A stretch of DNA of 23,334 nucleotides from Candidatus Cryptobacteroides faecihippi (GCA_018066065.1 JAGHSC010000181.1:1-23334); one strand, 5' to 3'. Positions 1 to 7,353 are shown, numbered from the stretch's first letter. Numbers and translations are program-made. The notes: generated by a model not told the origin, from the letters alone.

Positions 1-2
1 AG

Positions 3-272
3 ATCGAGGATTTCGACGATTTCTGCCGCAGGCACAAGCTCAGGAGGGACGAAGTCATGTACTTTGGAGATGACCTTCCGGATGTCGAGGTACTGCAGGC
101 CGCAGGCATCGGGATTGCCCCATGCGACGCAGCCGAGGAAGCCAGGGAGGCAGCTGACATCGTTTCGGAAAGACCTGGCGGAAAGGCTGTCGTAAGGGAA
201 TTCATCGAGAAGGCAATGAAGGCCCAGGGCACCTGGGTGTTCGAATCACAGGTCTACAAGGCAAAATTCTAG
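3..272 (+). CDS. kdsC: 3-deoxy-D-manno-octulosonate 8-phosphate phosphatase, C-terminal part (cut by window start)
   Basis: This is the last 89 codons of a HAD-superfamily phosphatase whose reading frame is already open at base 3. KdsC removes phosphate from KDO-8-phosphate in the cytoplasm, a step towards the KDO sugar of the lipopolysaccharide inner core. The visible part holds the HAD metal-binding motif YFGDDLPD (the Asp pair near bases 69-74 and the Asp two residues on), followed by the loop ADIVSERPGG; the RPGG tail is typical of KdsC-type C0 HAD enzymes. The N-terminal nucleophile Asp motif lies outside the window. The stop TAG is at 270-272 and maf begins 8 bases later, so the two are probably co-transcribed. 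Other C0 HAD phosphatases cannot be fully excluded from the C-terminus alone. Confidence 0.85.
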   Translation: MEDFDDFCRRHKLRRDEVMYFGDDLPDVEVLQAAGIGIAPCDAAEEAREAADIVSERPGGKAVVREFIEKAMKAQGTWVFESQVYKAKF

Positions 273-280
273 GATCGGCT

Positions 281-865
281 ATGGACATAAAGGGAAAGAA
301 GATAATCCTGGCTTCCGGCTCTCCGAGAAGGAAGGAACTGCTCGCAGCGCTGGACCTGGAATTCACCGTCGACACAGGTAACACATTCGAGGAAAGGTAC
401 TCCCCTGACACACCTCACACCAAGGTCCCGGAAGTCATGTCCATCGGAAAATCCCACGGGTTCCACAGACCACTGGAAGATGACGAGATCCTCGTCACAT
501 CAGACACGATGGTGCTCTGCGGCGAAGAGATCATGGGAAAGCCAAAGGACAGGGAGGATGCCGTCAGGATGCTGAAGATGCTTTCCGACAGGGAGCATCA
601 GGTCATCACAGCAGTGACAATACGCAGCAATGCAAGGGAAAAGACCTTCTCAGACACGGCAGAAGTCTTCTTCAAGAAACTCACCGACGAGGAAATAAAC
701 TATTACATAGACACTTACCGACCATTCGACAAGGCAGGAGCCTACGGCATCCAGGAATGGATAGGCTACGTCGGAATCAGCCGTCTCGAAGGCTCATTCT
801 TCAATGTGATGGGCTTCCCGACCCAGAGGTTTCACGAAGAATTCCAGGAATTCCTGAAGGACTAG
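281..865 (+). CDS. maf: Maf family nucleoside triphosphate pyrophosphatase
   Basis: A 194-residue Maf/YhdE-type cytoplasmic pyrophosphatase that hydrolyses dTTP, UTP or modified pyrimidine nucleotides to monophosphates, as a house-cleaning enzyme or division-linked factor. Family landmarks are in order: the P-loop-like SGSPRRKELL at residues 12-21, the catalytic-base region SDTMV with Asp75, KPKDREDAVRML near 88-99, KAGAYGIQ at 151-158 and GSFFNVMG at 171-178. Length matches the family. The ATG lies 8 bases after the kdsC stop, and pairing of these two genes is familiar in Bacteroidales. Its TAG stop (863-865) overlaps the stop codon of the convergent dtd gene (862-864) in a shared CTAG. The exact nucleotide preference cannot be read from the sequence. 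Confidence 0.95.
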   Translation: MDIKGKKIILASGSPRRKELLAALDLEFTVDTGNTFEERYSPDTPHTKVPEVMSIGKSHGFHRPLEDDEILVTSDTMVLCGEEIMGKPKDREDAVRMLKMLSDREHQVITAVTIRSNAREKTFSDTAEVFFKKLTDEEINYYIDTYRPFDKAGAYGIQEWIGYVGISRLEGSFFNVMGFPTQRFHEEFQEFLKD

Positions 866-1311
866 CGATCCTTGCTGTCCATGCAGATGGTCACCGGGCC
901 ATCGTTAAGGAGCTCGACTTTCATGTCAGCCCCGAATTCACCTGTTCCCACAGGCTTGCCGAGAGCTTCCGAAAGCTTGGCACAGAACTTTTCGTAGAGA
1001 GGGATGGAAATTGAATGGCCAGCCGCCTTCGCATAGGAAGGCCTGTTTCCACGGCGGCAGTCAGCCATCAGAGTGAACTGGCTGACGACTATCACATCTC
1101 CCCCGACATCCATCACCGAGCGGTTCATGACCCCGTTCTCGTCATCGAATATCCTCAATCCGGAGATTTTCCGCACCAGCCACTGGATGTCCTCGTCGGA
1201 ATCATCCTCACCGATGCCAAGAAGTACAAGAAGACCATCCGAGATGGATGACTTCACCTTGCCTTCAATTGTGACGCTGGCATGCTTGACTCTCTGTGTA
1301 ACAGTTCTCAT
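862..1311 (-). CDS. dtd: D-aminoacyl-tRNA deacylase
   Basis: A 149-residue DTD-type editing enzyme that hydrolyses D-aminoacyl-tRNA (and Gly-tRNA-Ala) in the cytoplasm, recycling tRNA and keeping D-residues out of proteins. Both active-site motifs are intact: SQFTL at residues 77-81 and NDGPVT at 136-141, whose Gly-cisPro pair forms the chiral-selectivity filter. The N-terminus MRTVTQRVKHASV is the usual family start. The gene begins 2 bases after the stop of the CNNM gene (1314), so it is very likely the second cistron of that transcript. Its 3' end overlaps maf tail to tail by three bases, leaving no room for a separate terminator. Confidence 0.96.
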   Translation of the reverse strand: MRTVTQRVKHASVTIEGKVKSSISDGLLVLLGIGEDDSDEDIQWLVRKISGLRIFDDENGVMNRSVMDVGGDVIVVSQFTLMADCRRGNRPSYAKAAGHSISIPLYEKFCAKLSEALGKPVGTGEFGADMKVELLNDGPVTICMDSKDR

Positions 1312-1313
1312 TT

Positions 1314-2390
1314 TCAGTCATCTACATTGTTTTCAGCAGTCTCCTTAGGAAGGACGATCGTCTTGAAGCGCTTCTGACGGCGCTCCCATCTCTCCCTTGC
1401 GAACTGCTGCATGTCGATCACGGTGTCGTTCTCATCGATGATCTCGAGCCCAAGGATTGTCTCGATGATGTCCTCGAGAGTGATGATGCCCTGGAAGCAT
1501 CCATACTCATCGATGATCATCGCCATCTGCTCATGCTTCTTGAGAAGCTCCTCCCAGATCGTGCTGAGGGAATCCTCGTCATGGAAGAAGGAAATCGGCC
1601 TCTTGAGTTCCCTCAGGCGCTTGTCGAACTCATCATCCGCAAGACCTTCAAGGGCATCGCTCAGAAGGATGTAGCCCGTGATGTACTCCGGAGAGTCACC
1701 GTAGACAGGGATCCTCGAGAAATGCAGATAGGTGTCGTTCTTATAGAAGTTCTTGAGCGTCATGTTTTCCTGAGCGGTCACAGCGACGATTCTCGGAGTC
1801 ATGGCATCGAAGGCCTTGACATTGTCGAGCTTCATGATGTTCTGGATGACCCTGTTCTCATCCTTGTCGATAACGCCTTCCTCCTCGCCGATGTTTGCCA
1901 TTGCCGTAACCTCCTCACGGCTGACCGTTGCCTCCTCATCGGTGGCCACTGACCTGCTGATCAAGCCGATAAGCTTGACAAGAGGATAAAGGATGAAGAT
2001 CAGGAAGGAGATGACTCTTGTCGCGAATCCCATGAGGTTCTTCCAGTAGGAGGTTCCTATGGTCTTCGGCACAATCTCGGCGAAGATGAGAATGAGAAGA
2101 GTCGTGATGGCGGAGATGATTCCGAACCATGAGCTTCCGAAGAGGATGGTAGCCTGACGGCCGACGCCGGCAGCGCCGATCGTGTTTGCGATCGTGTTGA
2201 GGGAAAGGATGGCAGCCAGAGGCTTGTCTGTGTCCATCTTGTAGTCCATGAACTTGTCGGCAAGCTTGTAGCCCTGCTCCTTCTTCATCGTGATGAAGGA
2301 GATAGGTGTGGACATGAGAACCGACTCCAGGATGGAGCAAAGGAATGAAACACAAAGGGTTACGAAGAGATATGTAAGCAGTAAGCCCAT
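1314..2390 (-). CDS. CNNM transmembrane/CBS-pair protein (CorB/HlyC-like, putative divalent-cation transport)
   Basis: A 358-residue inner-membrane protein. Residues 1-150 are a DUF21/CNNM domain with about four hydrophobic segments, the first being the start MGLLLTYLFVTLCVSFLCS; the motif FAEIVPKTIG lies in the conserved small-residue loop. An acidic linker follows (SREEVTAMANIGEEEGVID, about 158-176), then two CBS modules (about 195-260 and 265-325, the second with MIIDEYGCFQGIITLEDIIE). The usual CorC_HlyC C-terminal domain is missing: after the CBS pair there is only a short basic tail, as in the short members of the family. Relatives are implicated in magnesium or other divalent-cation export; the old label hemolysin is not informative. 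It has its own TTTG-N19-TATATTTG promoter at 2421-2451 and is followed by dtd after 2 bases. Confidence 0.9.
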   Translation of the reverse strand: MGLLLTYLFVTLCVSFLCSILESVLMSTPISFITMKKEQGYKLADKFMDYKMDTDKPLAAILSLNTIANTIGAAGVGRQATILFGSSWFGIISAITTLLILIFAEIVPKTIGTSYWKNLMGFATRVISFLIFILYPLVKLIGLISRSVATDEEATVSREEVTAMANIGEEEGVIDKDENRVIQNIMKLDNVKAFDAMTPRIVAVTAQENMTLKNFYKNDTYLHFSRIPVYGDSPEYITGYILLSDALEGLADDEFDKRLRELKRPISFFHDEDSLSTIWEELLKKHEQMAMIIDEYGCFQGIITLEDIIETILGLEIIDENDTVIDMQQFARERWERRQKRFKTIVLPKETAENNVDD

Positions 2391-2420
2391 CAGGAGAATT
2401 TACAATGGATCAATCTTCTG

Positions 2421-2451
2421 CAAATATAGGAAAAAGGAACAGGACGGCAAA
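2421..2451 (-). promoter_or_regulatory. Bacteroides-type promoter of the CNNM-dtd operon
   Basis: Read on the minus strand, TTTG (2451-2448) is followed by exactly 19 bases and then TATATTTG (2428-2421). This fits the Bacteroidota primary-sigma consensus TTTG-N19/21-TAnnTTTG. The ATG of the CNNM gene at 2390 lies about 30 bases downstream. The -33 box sits inside the stem of the terminator of the upstream receptor gene. Confidence 0.75.
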
Positions 2452-2471
2452 GAGCAATTGCCCTGCCGTCC
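2431..2471 (-). terminator. Rho-independent terminator of the TonB receptor gene
   Basis: On the minus strand GGACGGCA (2471-2464) pairs with TGCCGTCC (2449-2442). The inner arms GGGC and GCTC extend the stem, and a pyrimidine/T-rich run (TTCCTTTTT, 2439-2431) follows. It lies 27 bases after the receptor stop codon and ends that transcript before the CNNM gene. Confidence 0.75.
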
Positions 2472-2497
2472 CGTGTCAAAGACAAGGAACCTGTCTT

Positions 2498-4765
2498 CTA
2501 GAACTTGTAGGAAACCTTGAGCATGTAGTTCCTGACTGCCTGAGGATAGACTCCGATTCCTGTCTCCATGTTGCGTGTACCCTGGTAGACATATTCCCAG
2601 CGCCAGCCTGAAGCGTAATAGAGAGTATTCGTGAGATTGTTCACGTAGGCTGAAAGGCCGATGGAACCGTTGCGGAGCTTGAACTCGTGTGAGAGAGAGA
2701 GGTTGGAGACGAAATAGTCCGGGACCTTCATCCCGTCACGGGCGGTGTTGTCAAGATACTGCTCACCGACATACTTTCCATTGATCGAGAGCGTGGTGGT
2801 CTTGAGCGAGTTGGAGAATGACTTGAAAGGAGTTACGGAAGCCTGGAGCATTCCGATGACGGAAGGAGACATCAGCATCTTGGTCTTTCCGTAGTCGAAT
2901 GCCTGGGTCGTACCGAGCTCATCCCACCACTCATCTATCTCCTGGACGTAAGAAGTGTAGTCGGCTATCTCATTGATGCTGAGAGTAGCATTACCATCGA
3001 AGCGGAGCCATGGAGCTGCCTGCCATGCAGCGGCAAGCTCAAGTCCGCGCCTGTAGCCTCTCGGCACGTTCTCCTTGATGGCATAGCCTGAGGAACTCAG
3101 GCGGCCGGTCTCGAGAAGCATGTCCCAGTACTCCATGAGGTAGATGTTGGCAGAGGCTGAAAGCTTGGAGGTTGAATATTCATAACCGAGCTCGACGTCG
3201 AGCATCTTCTCCGGCTTGATGGGGCTGATGTCTGAACCCTTGACATTCTCCTTGATGTCACCGCGGCCAGGCTCGCGATGTCCGAGAGCAGCGCTGACAT
3301 AAGCCTTGTGCTCCGGAGCCCATGCGAAGGTGAGACCAGCCCTTGGGTTGAAGAAGTTCCATCTGCTGTCGTAGGCAATCGACTCGAAGTCGTCGTCAGG
3401 GCCGTCCATCCTGAGGCCCACTCCCCTGTACTGGAGGTCGGCGAAGGCTGTGAGCCACTCAACCGGCTGGTACTCGGCACGCACGAAAGCGTTGGCTTCC
3501 TGCTTCACCGCATCATTGAAGTACCAGTTTGAATAGCCCTTGTTAAATGCCTCATAGTCAAACTTGTCCCCAAGTGTGCTGTTCCAAAGCATCTTGCCGT
3601 AGTGGCCGCCATAGTAGCGTGAAAGATTGATGCCGCCGGTAAGGTTCAGCCGGTCTGAGACATAACGTAGATCGGAGTTGAAGACGTAGTAGTCATTGCC
3701 CATTCCCTTGCGGATGATGAAGTCGCTCTTCTCGGAGCCGCGGTCAGGAAGGTTCTTGCTGATGTAGTCCTTTGTCATGTACTTCGAGAACTTCTTGGAA
3801 GCCTTGTAGTACTCGTCATAGCCGTCTCCACGTGTGTAATTGAGAGTGTTTGTCCAGGTCAGGCCATTCTCGAACTGATGGGTGTAGTTCAGCTGGATGT
3901 GATGCTGCTGGTAGTTGTTACTCTCATTGTCGTAGTACTTGACATTGCCGTTGGCATCATAGTACTCTCCGGAGTCGTTGTAGCGTCTGTTGGTGTTGTA
4001 CATGTCCAAGTCGATACCGTCCCACGTGATGCCGCTGTGCTGGTCTCCCATGAGGTAAGTAAGTCTTAGAGAGTTGTTTGCATTCATCCATCCAAGCACG
4101 CCGAAAAGGCTCTGCGACTTGACCCAGGCATTGCGGATGTAACCGTCGGTGTAGTCCCTTGAATAGGCGATGTTGAAGTAGAGTCCGTTGTCCATGAGGC
4201 CGGTGCTGGCTGCCATGGTCGTTCCGAAAGTGTTCCACGAACCGACAGAGAGGTCGACGGTTGCAAAAGGATCAGCACTGACTGAGGCCGTGCTCATGTT
4301 GACGGATGCACCGAAGGCTCCGGAGCCATTGGCAGAGGTTCCAAGACCACGCTGGAGCTGAACCGAACTGATGAGACTGGTAAGAGCCGGGATGTTCACC
4401 CAGAACACTTCCTGAGACTCTGAATCGTTGAGAGTGATGCCATTGAGGGTCACATTGACCTGTGAACCCTTGGATCCGCGGATGGTCATCGCCGAATTGC
4501 CAAGACCCGTTCCGCCTTCATTGTAGGTGACGACGGAAGGCTGGAGACTGAGCACCATCGGAAGGGAATTCATCGGGTTGGCGCTTCTGAGTTCATCCTT
4601 CCCGACCATCGTGTAGGTCACAGGTGTCTTCTTTCCGGCACGTGAAGCCGACACTACGATACTGTCGAGTTTCTCGACCCTTTCCGGCTCTGAGCCGGAA
4701 TTTCCGGCATTCAAGGCAGCCGGAACAAGCAGCATTGACGCTGCAAAAAAATAAAAACCTCGCAT
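2498..4765 (-). CDS. TPP-riboswitch-controlled TonB-dependent outer-membrane receptor (probable thiamine importer)
   Basis: A 755-residue outer-membrane receptor. The start at 4765 gives a signal peptide (MRGFYFFAASMLLVPAALNA). An in-frame ATG at 4807 would add 14 residues, but it lies in the loop of a leader hairpin right after the aptamer, so it is less likely. A TonB-box-like stretch (EKLDSIVVSASRA) precedes a plug domain (about residues 45-165, with NSAMTIRGSKGSQVNVTLNG). A long aromatic-rich beta barrel follows, ending in ...MLKVSYKF with the terminal Phe expected for BamA recognition. No N-terminal carboxypeptidase-like domain and no SusD partner are present, which argues against a glycan receptor. 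The TPP aptamer 58 bases upstream points to thiamine as substrate, as known for riboswitch-linked receptors of Bacteroidota. The family and regulation are clear; the substrate is inferred from the riboswitch. Confidence 0.9.
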   Translation of the reverse strand: MRGFYFFAASMLLVPAALNAGNSGSEPERVEKLDSIVVSASRAGKKTPVTYTMVGKDELRSANPMNSLPMVLSLQPSVVTYNEGGTGLGNSAMTIRGSKGSQVNVTLNGITLNDSESQEVFWVNIPALTSLISSVQLQRGLGTSANGSGAFGASVNMSTASVSADPFATVDLSVGSWNTFGTTMAASTGLMDNGLYFNIAYSRDYTDGYIRNAWVKSQSLFGVLGWMNANNSLRLTYLMGDQHSGITWDGIDLDMYNTNRRYNDSGEYYDANGNVKYYDNESNNYQQHHIQLNYTHQFENGLTWTNTLNYTRGDGYDEYYKASKKFSKYMTKDYISKNLPDRGSEKSDFIIRKGMGNDYYVFNSDLRYVSDRLNLTGGINLSRYYGGHYGKMLWNSTLGDKFDYEAFNKGYSNWYFNDAVKQEANAFVRAEYQPVEWLTAFADLQYRGVGLRMDGPDDDFESIAYDSRWNFFNPRAGLTFAWAPEHKAYVSAALGHREPGRGDIKENVKGSDISPIKPEKMLDVELGYEYSTSKLSASANIYLMEYWDMLLETGRLSSSGYAIKENVPRGYRRGLELAAAWQAAPWLRFDGNATLSINEIADYTSYVQEIDEWWDELGTTQAFDYGKTKMLMSPSVIGMLQASVTPFKSFSNSLKTTTLSINGKYVGEQYLDNTARDGMKVPDYFVSNLSLSHEFKLRNGSIGLSAYVNNLTNTLYYASGWRWEYVYQGTRNMETGIGVYPQAVRNYMLKVSYKF

Positions 4766-4822
4766 AAATAATGTAATTAATGCAAGGGGGATGTGCCATT
4801 TCGGCACGATGAGATTATGTAC

Positions 4823-4903
4823 GCTTCCCTACGGCGGCATTACCCGCATCAGGTTCATTGGGTATATCTCAACCGGATGCCGAAGCATCCAGTACCCCCG
4901 CTT
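4823..4903 (-). promoter_or_regulatory. TPP (THI-box) riboswitch
   Basis: On the minus strand the aptamer core reads in order: GGGGGTACTGG (P2 side), a P3 hairpin GGATGC-ttcg-GCATCC, then TGAGATATACCC, then TGAACCTGATGCGGGTAATG, and finally CCGCCGTAGGGAAGCG. TGAGA, ACCTGAT, GGGTAATGCC and GTAGGGAA are the classic thiamine-pyrophosphate-binding segments. It starts only 2 bases after the stop codon of the glutaminyl cyclase gene and precedes the TonB receptor. The leader after it holds a GTGCC-GAAAT-GGCAC hairpin (4793-4807) and a CCCCC run (4790-4786) that could pair with GGGGG of the aptamer (4899-4895). No U-tract follows, so control at translation seems more likely than attenuation. The clean outer P1 stem is weak in this copy. 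Confidence 0.93.
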
Positions 4904-4905
4904 GT

Positions 4906-5676
4906 TTATTTCTTCTCAACCAAGGTGATCTCATACAGGCGCTTCCAGTACTTGCCTGTGATGTAGGTCTTCCCTGTCTCGGGATTGTACGCGATTCCAT
5001 TAAGGACATCAGTGTACTCATCCTTCAGATTTGCAGGAAGAAGCCCGGTGCAGTCCACCGTTGCCTCTACCACTCCGCTGTCAGGATTGATGATGAGGAT
5101 CATGTCGGTCAGATAGACATTGGCCCAGATCTTCCCATCGATCCACTCAAGTTCATTCAGCATCTTGACAGGCCTGCCGTCCATCGTGACGTTGACGACC
5201 TTCTGCTGCTTGAAATTCCTGTCCATGTAGTACAGCCTGGACGATCCGTCGCTTGCGATGAGGTTCTTGCCGTCAGTGGTAAGTCCCCATCCCTCACGTG
5301 GATAGCTCCAGGTTGACTTGTATTCCATCGTCTTGGCATCGTAGACGAAGGCGACCTTGTTCTTCCATGTAAGGATGAAGATGTCACCTCCGAGCTCGAC
5401 CGAGCCCTCCACGAAATACTTCCTGTCGAAGTCGAACCTCTTGATTGCCTTTCCTGTCGGAAGGTCCACCTTGCGGAGGGTGGACTCACCCCACTGCCCG
5501 GTGGTCTCGATCATCTCTCCATTGAGGAAGAACAGGCCCTGGGTGTAGGAAGTCTCATCGTGAGCATATTCCTTGACAACCTTTACCTTGTACTGGCGGA
5601 CCTTGGCGTCGGCACAGGAGGAAAGGCACATCACTGAAAGCGCGATGATGAAGAATATGTTGACTCTCGTTCTCAT
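4906..5676 (-). CDS. Glutaminyl-peptide cyclotransferase, lipoprotein
   Basis: A 256-residue plant/bacterial-type glutaminyl cyclase (glutamine cyclotransferase family, five-bladed beta propeller) that turns N-terminal Gln into pyroglutamate. The ATG at 5676 gives a lipoprotein signal with lipobox CLSSC (Cys21), so the enzyme should be anchored in the periplasm. Propeller and active-site stretches include DETSYTQGLFF, GQWGESTLRKVDL, REGWGLTTDGKNL, LNELEWIDGKIWANVY and YTDVLNGIAY, matching the family. A longer in-frame reading from a TTG at 5688 is rejected because that TTG is part of the -7 promoter element. In Bacteroidota many signal-peptidase I substrates begin with Gln after cleavage, which gives this enzyme a broad role in maturing exported proteins. 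It precedes the riboswitch and may share a transcript with the receptor. Confidence 0.92.
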   Translation of the reverse strand: MRTRVNIFFIIALSVMCLSSCADAKVRQYKVKVVKEYAHDETSYTQGLFFLNGEMIETTGQWGESTLRKVDLPTGKAIKRFDFDRKYFVEGSVELGGDIFILTWKNKVAFVYDAKTMEYKSTWSYPREGWGLTTDGKNLIASDGSSRLYYMDRNFKQQKVVNVTMDGRPVKMLNELEWIDGKIWANVYLTDMILIINPDSGVVEATVDCTGLLPANLKDEYTDVLNGIAYNPETGKTYITGKYWKRLYEITLVEKK

Positions 5677-5685
5677 TTCGGACGG

Positions 5686-5716
5686 CAAATTTACACAAAG
5701 AATCCATTACGGACAA
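5686..5716 (-). promoter_or_regulatory. Bacteroides-type promoter of the glutaminyl cyclase gene
   Basis: The minus strand reads TTG (5716-5714), then 20 bases, then TAAATTTG (5693-5686), a full match to TAnnTTTG. The predicted transcription start is about 5-7 bases further on, which leaves a leader of only a few bases before the ATG at 5676, so the mRNA may be nearly leaderless. Confidence 0.65.
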
Positions 5717-5746
5717 GGAAACAGGCGCGAACTCATTTCTTTTTAG

Positions 5747-5754
5747 TATTTTTG
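5747..5754 (+). promoter_or_regulatory. -7 element of the rnpB promoter
   Basis: TATTTTTG matches TAnnTTTG and lies 15 bases before the P1 helix of RNase P RNA. No convincing TTTG -33 box is present at the expected spacing. It stands divergently to the glutaminyl cyclase promoter in the 93-base gap. Confidence 0.6.
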
Positions 5755-5769
5755 CAGCGGCTTAAAAAA

Positions 5770-6105
5770 GGTGGGACGATCTGTCGCGCTGCGTGGCTCC
5801 GGCCACGGGTGAGGAAAGTCCGGACAGGAAAGGGCACCCTGCTGAGGAAAGCTCAGATGGGAGTAATCTTATCGCAAGGTAACAGAAAACAACCGCCGTT
5901 ACCATTGGGTCACGACTCAATCCGACGGTAAGGGTGAAAACGCGAGGCAAGAGCTCACGACGTGCGTCGGCGACGCCGCACGGGTACATTGCAAGGGCCT
6001 GCAAAACCAAATATACTGGCAAATGAGAGCTGCCCGTTCGATGCCAGGGGGTAGGTTGCGTAGATAAATGACAGAATAGAACAGAAACCGGCTTACGGTC
6101 CCGCC
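5770..6105 (+). ncRNA. rnpB: RNase P RNA (bacterial type A), with its own terminator
   Basis: The 336-nt catalytic RNA of RNase P, which trims 5' leaders from pre-tRNAs. The conserved regions are all present and in order: GAGGAAAGTCCGGAC (5811-5825, P4 5' strand/CR-I), the ACCGCCG-like region near 5891, GGTAAGGGTGAAA (about 5927-5939), AGAGCTCACGACG (CR-II/III area, about 5950-5962), AGATAAATGAC (6062-6072) and ACAGAAACCGGCTTA (6081-6095). The ends are set by the P1 helix, GGTGGGAC (5770-5777) with GTCCCGCC (6098-6105), eight pairs including one G-U. A T7 run (6106-6112) follows directly, so P1 with the U-run can act as terminator. The convergent glpC stop codon begins at 6116, leaving almost no spacer. 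Confidence 0.96.
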
Positions 6106-6112
6106 TTTTTTT
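6106..6112 (+). terminator. U-run following rnpB P1 helix
   Basis: Seven T residues directly after the 3' strand of the GC-rich P1 helix of rnpB, just before the glpC stop codon on the other strand. Read from the glpC side there is no U-run, so it should not stop glpC transcripts. Confidence 0.6.
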
Positions 6113-6113
6113 C

Positions 6114-7352
6114 CTATTTTCTGTTGGCAGCCGCTGTAGCTTCAAGATCAAGTGCTTCCGCAAGGATCAGGATAGGATTCTTCACGGTGTAGCCTGTACT
6201 CATCTCGATCTGCCACTTGCAAGTCTCACACTCACTGCAGACAAAGTCCGGAGCAATGGCCTTGATGGCCTCGAAGACCGGCTTTCCGATTTCCTGGGAG
6301 TACTTGTAGTTCTCCTTCTTGAAGCCATAGGTTCCGGCGATTCCGCAGCATCCGCTGTCGAGGACGGAGAATGTCGCACCAGGGATCATGCCGATGAGAG
6401 CCTTGGTGAAGATGCTCCATCCAAGCTTCTCCATGTGGCAAGGGACATGGTAGGCAATCCTGGCCCTGTAGTCTTCCTTGAAGACAAGCTTGACCTTTCC
6501 GGAGTCGACAAGCTCGAAGAGGAACTTCTCCGCGAGGGTGATGCTGCCGCGCACCTTGGAATTGTCCACGGCAAGCACATCAGGGTACTCGTCGCGCATC
6601 GTGAATATGCATGTAGAGGAGACTCCTACGATCGGAAGTCCTTCAGACACAGCCTTTTCAAACACCTTGACATTGTGGCGCGCGTGCCTTTCGGCCCCAT
6701 TCCAGAGACCATTGGAAATCATTGCCACACCGCAGCACTTCTCATCCAGGAGCTGCACTCCATAGCCCACTGCATTCATGACCTGCACGAATGCGCGGCC
6801 GACCTCGGGCTGCTGGTACTCAGTCGAGCAGCCATGGTAGAAGGCAACCTTGTGTGAATATTCAGACTGCGAGGCTTCTGCCTCCTTGCGGAACCATTTC
6901 TCGAAGCCCTTGGACTGGTACTTAGGGAAGGTGCGGTTCCTGTCGATGTCGAGCATGACATCCATGACAGCCTTGGCCGGCTTCGTGGAGATCACGGCGT
7001 TGACGACAGGAGCGAACGGCCTCGCAAGCTTGCCCATCAGGTCGGTGTTGGCAAGCATCATGTCCCTGAGGTCAGGAGTAGCCCTTGAGAAACGCCTCCT
7101 TGCAGAATGGATAAGGTCAGCGACCTTGACCCCGGAAGGACATGCGACCTCACAGCGCTTGCAGTTCATGCAATACTTCAGGTTCTCATCGAAGAACCAC
7201 TTGTTCTTCAATCGGAGACGTTCTCCGTCAGGACCTGCCTGCTTCGGGCCAGGATAAGCCGGATTTACAGCCACGACAGGACAATATGCCGTACAGACCG
7301 TGCACTTGATGCACTGCTCGAAATTGTTGAAGCTAATGTTCTTCTCCTGCAT
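6114..7352 (-). CDS. glpC: Anaerobic glycerol-3-phosphate dehydrogenase subunit C (Fe-S/CCG protein)
   Basis: The electron-transfer subunit that links GlpAB to the membrane quinone (menaquinone in this phylum). The ATG at 7352 gives 412 residues; a TTG three codons upstream is rejected because it lies inside glpB. Two ferredoxin-type 4Fe-4S motifs lie at the N-terminus: Cys14/17/20/24 (CIKCTVCTAYCP) and Cys61/64/67/71 (CMNCKRCEVACP). Two CCG cysteine-rich domains follow, one around FYHGCSTEYQQPEVG...EKCCGVA and the other around YHVPCHMEKLG...DSGCCGIAGTYG. The start is one base after the glpB stop (TGAGATG), so the two are probably translationally coupled. It is the last gene of a long minus-strand run and ends against rnpB with no visible terminator of its own. 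Confidence 0.94.
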   Translation of the reverse strand: MQEKNISFNNFEQCIKCTVCTAYCPVVAVNPAYPGPKQAGPDGERLRLKNKWFFDENLKYCMNCKRCEVACPSGVKVADLIHSARRRFSRATPDLRDMMLANTDLMGKLARPFAPVVNAVISTKPAKAVMDVMLDIDRNRTFPKYQSKGFEKWFRKEAEASQSEYSHKVAFYHGCSTEYQQPEVGRAFVQVMNAVGYGVQLLDEKCCGVAMISNGLWNGAERHARHNVKVFEKAVSEGLPIVGVSSTCIFTMRDEYPDVLAVDNSKVRGSITLAEKFLFELVDSGKVKLVFKEDYRARIAYHVPCHMEKLGWSIFTKALIGMIPGATFSVLDSGCCGIAGTYGFKKENYKYSQEIGKPVFEAIKAIAPDFVCSECETCKWQIEMSTGYTVKNPILILAEALDLEATAAANRK

Positions 7353-7353
7353 C

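Noticed and set aside
4766..4807. Longer N-terminus for the TonB receptor starting MPKWHIPL
   Set aside because: The ATG lies in the hairpin loop directly after the riboswitch, and the start at 4765 gives a normal signal peptide by itself.
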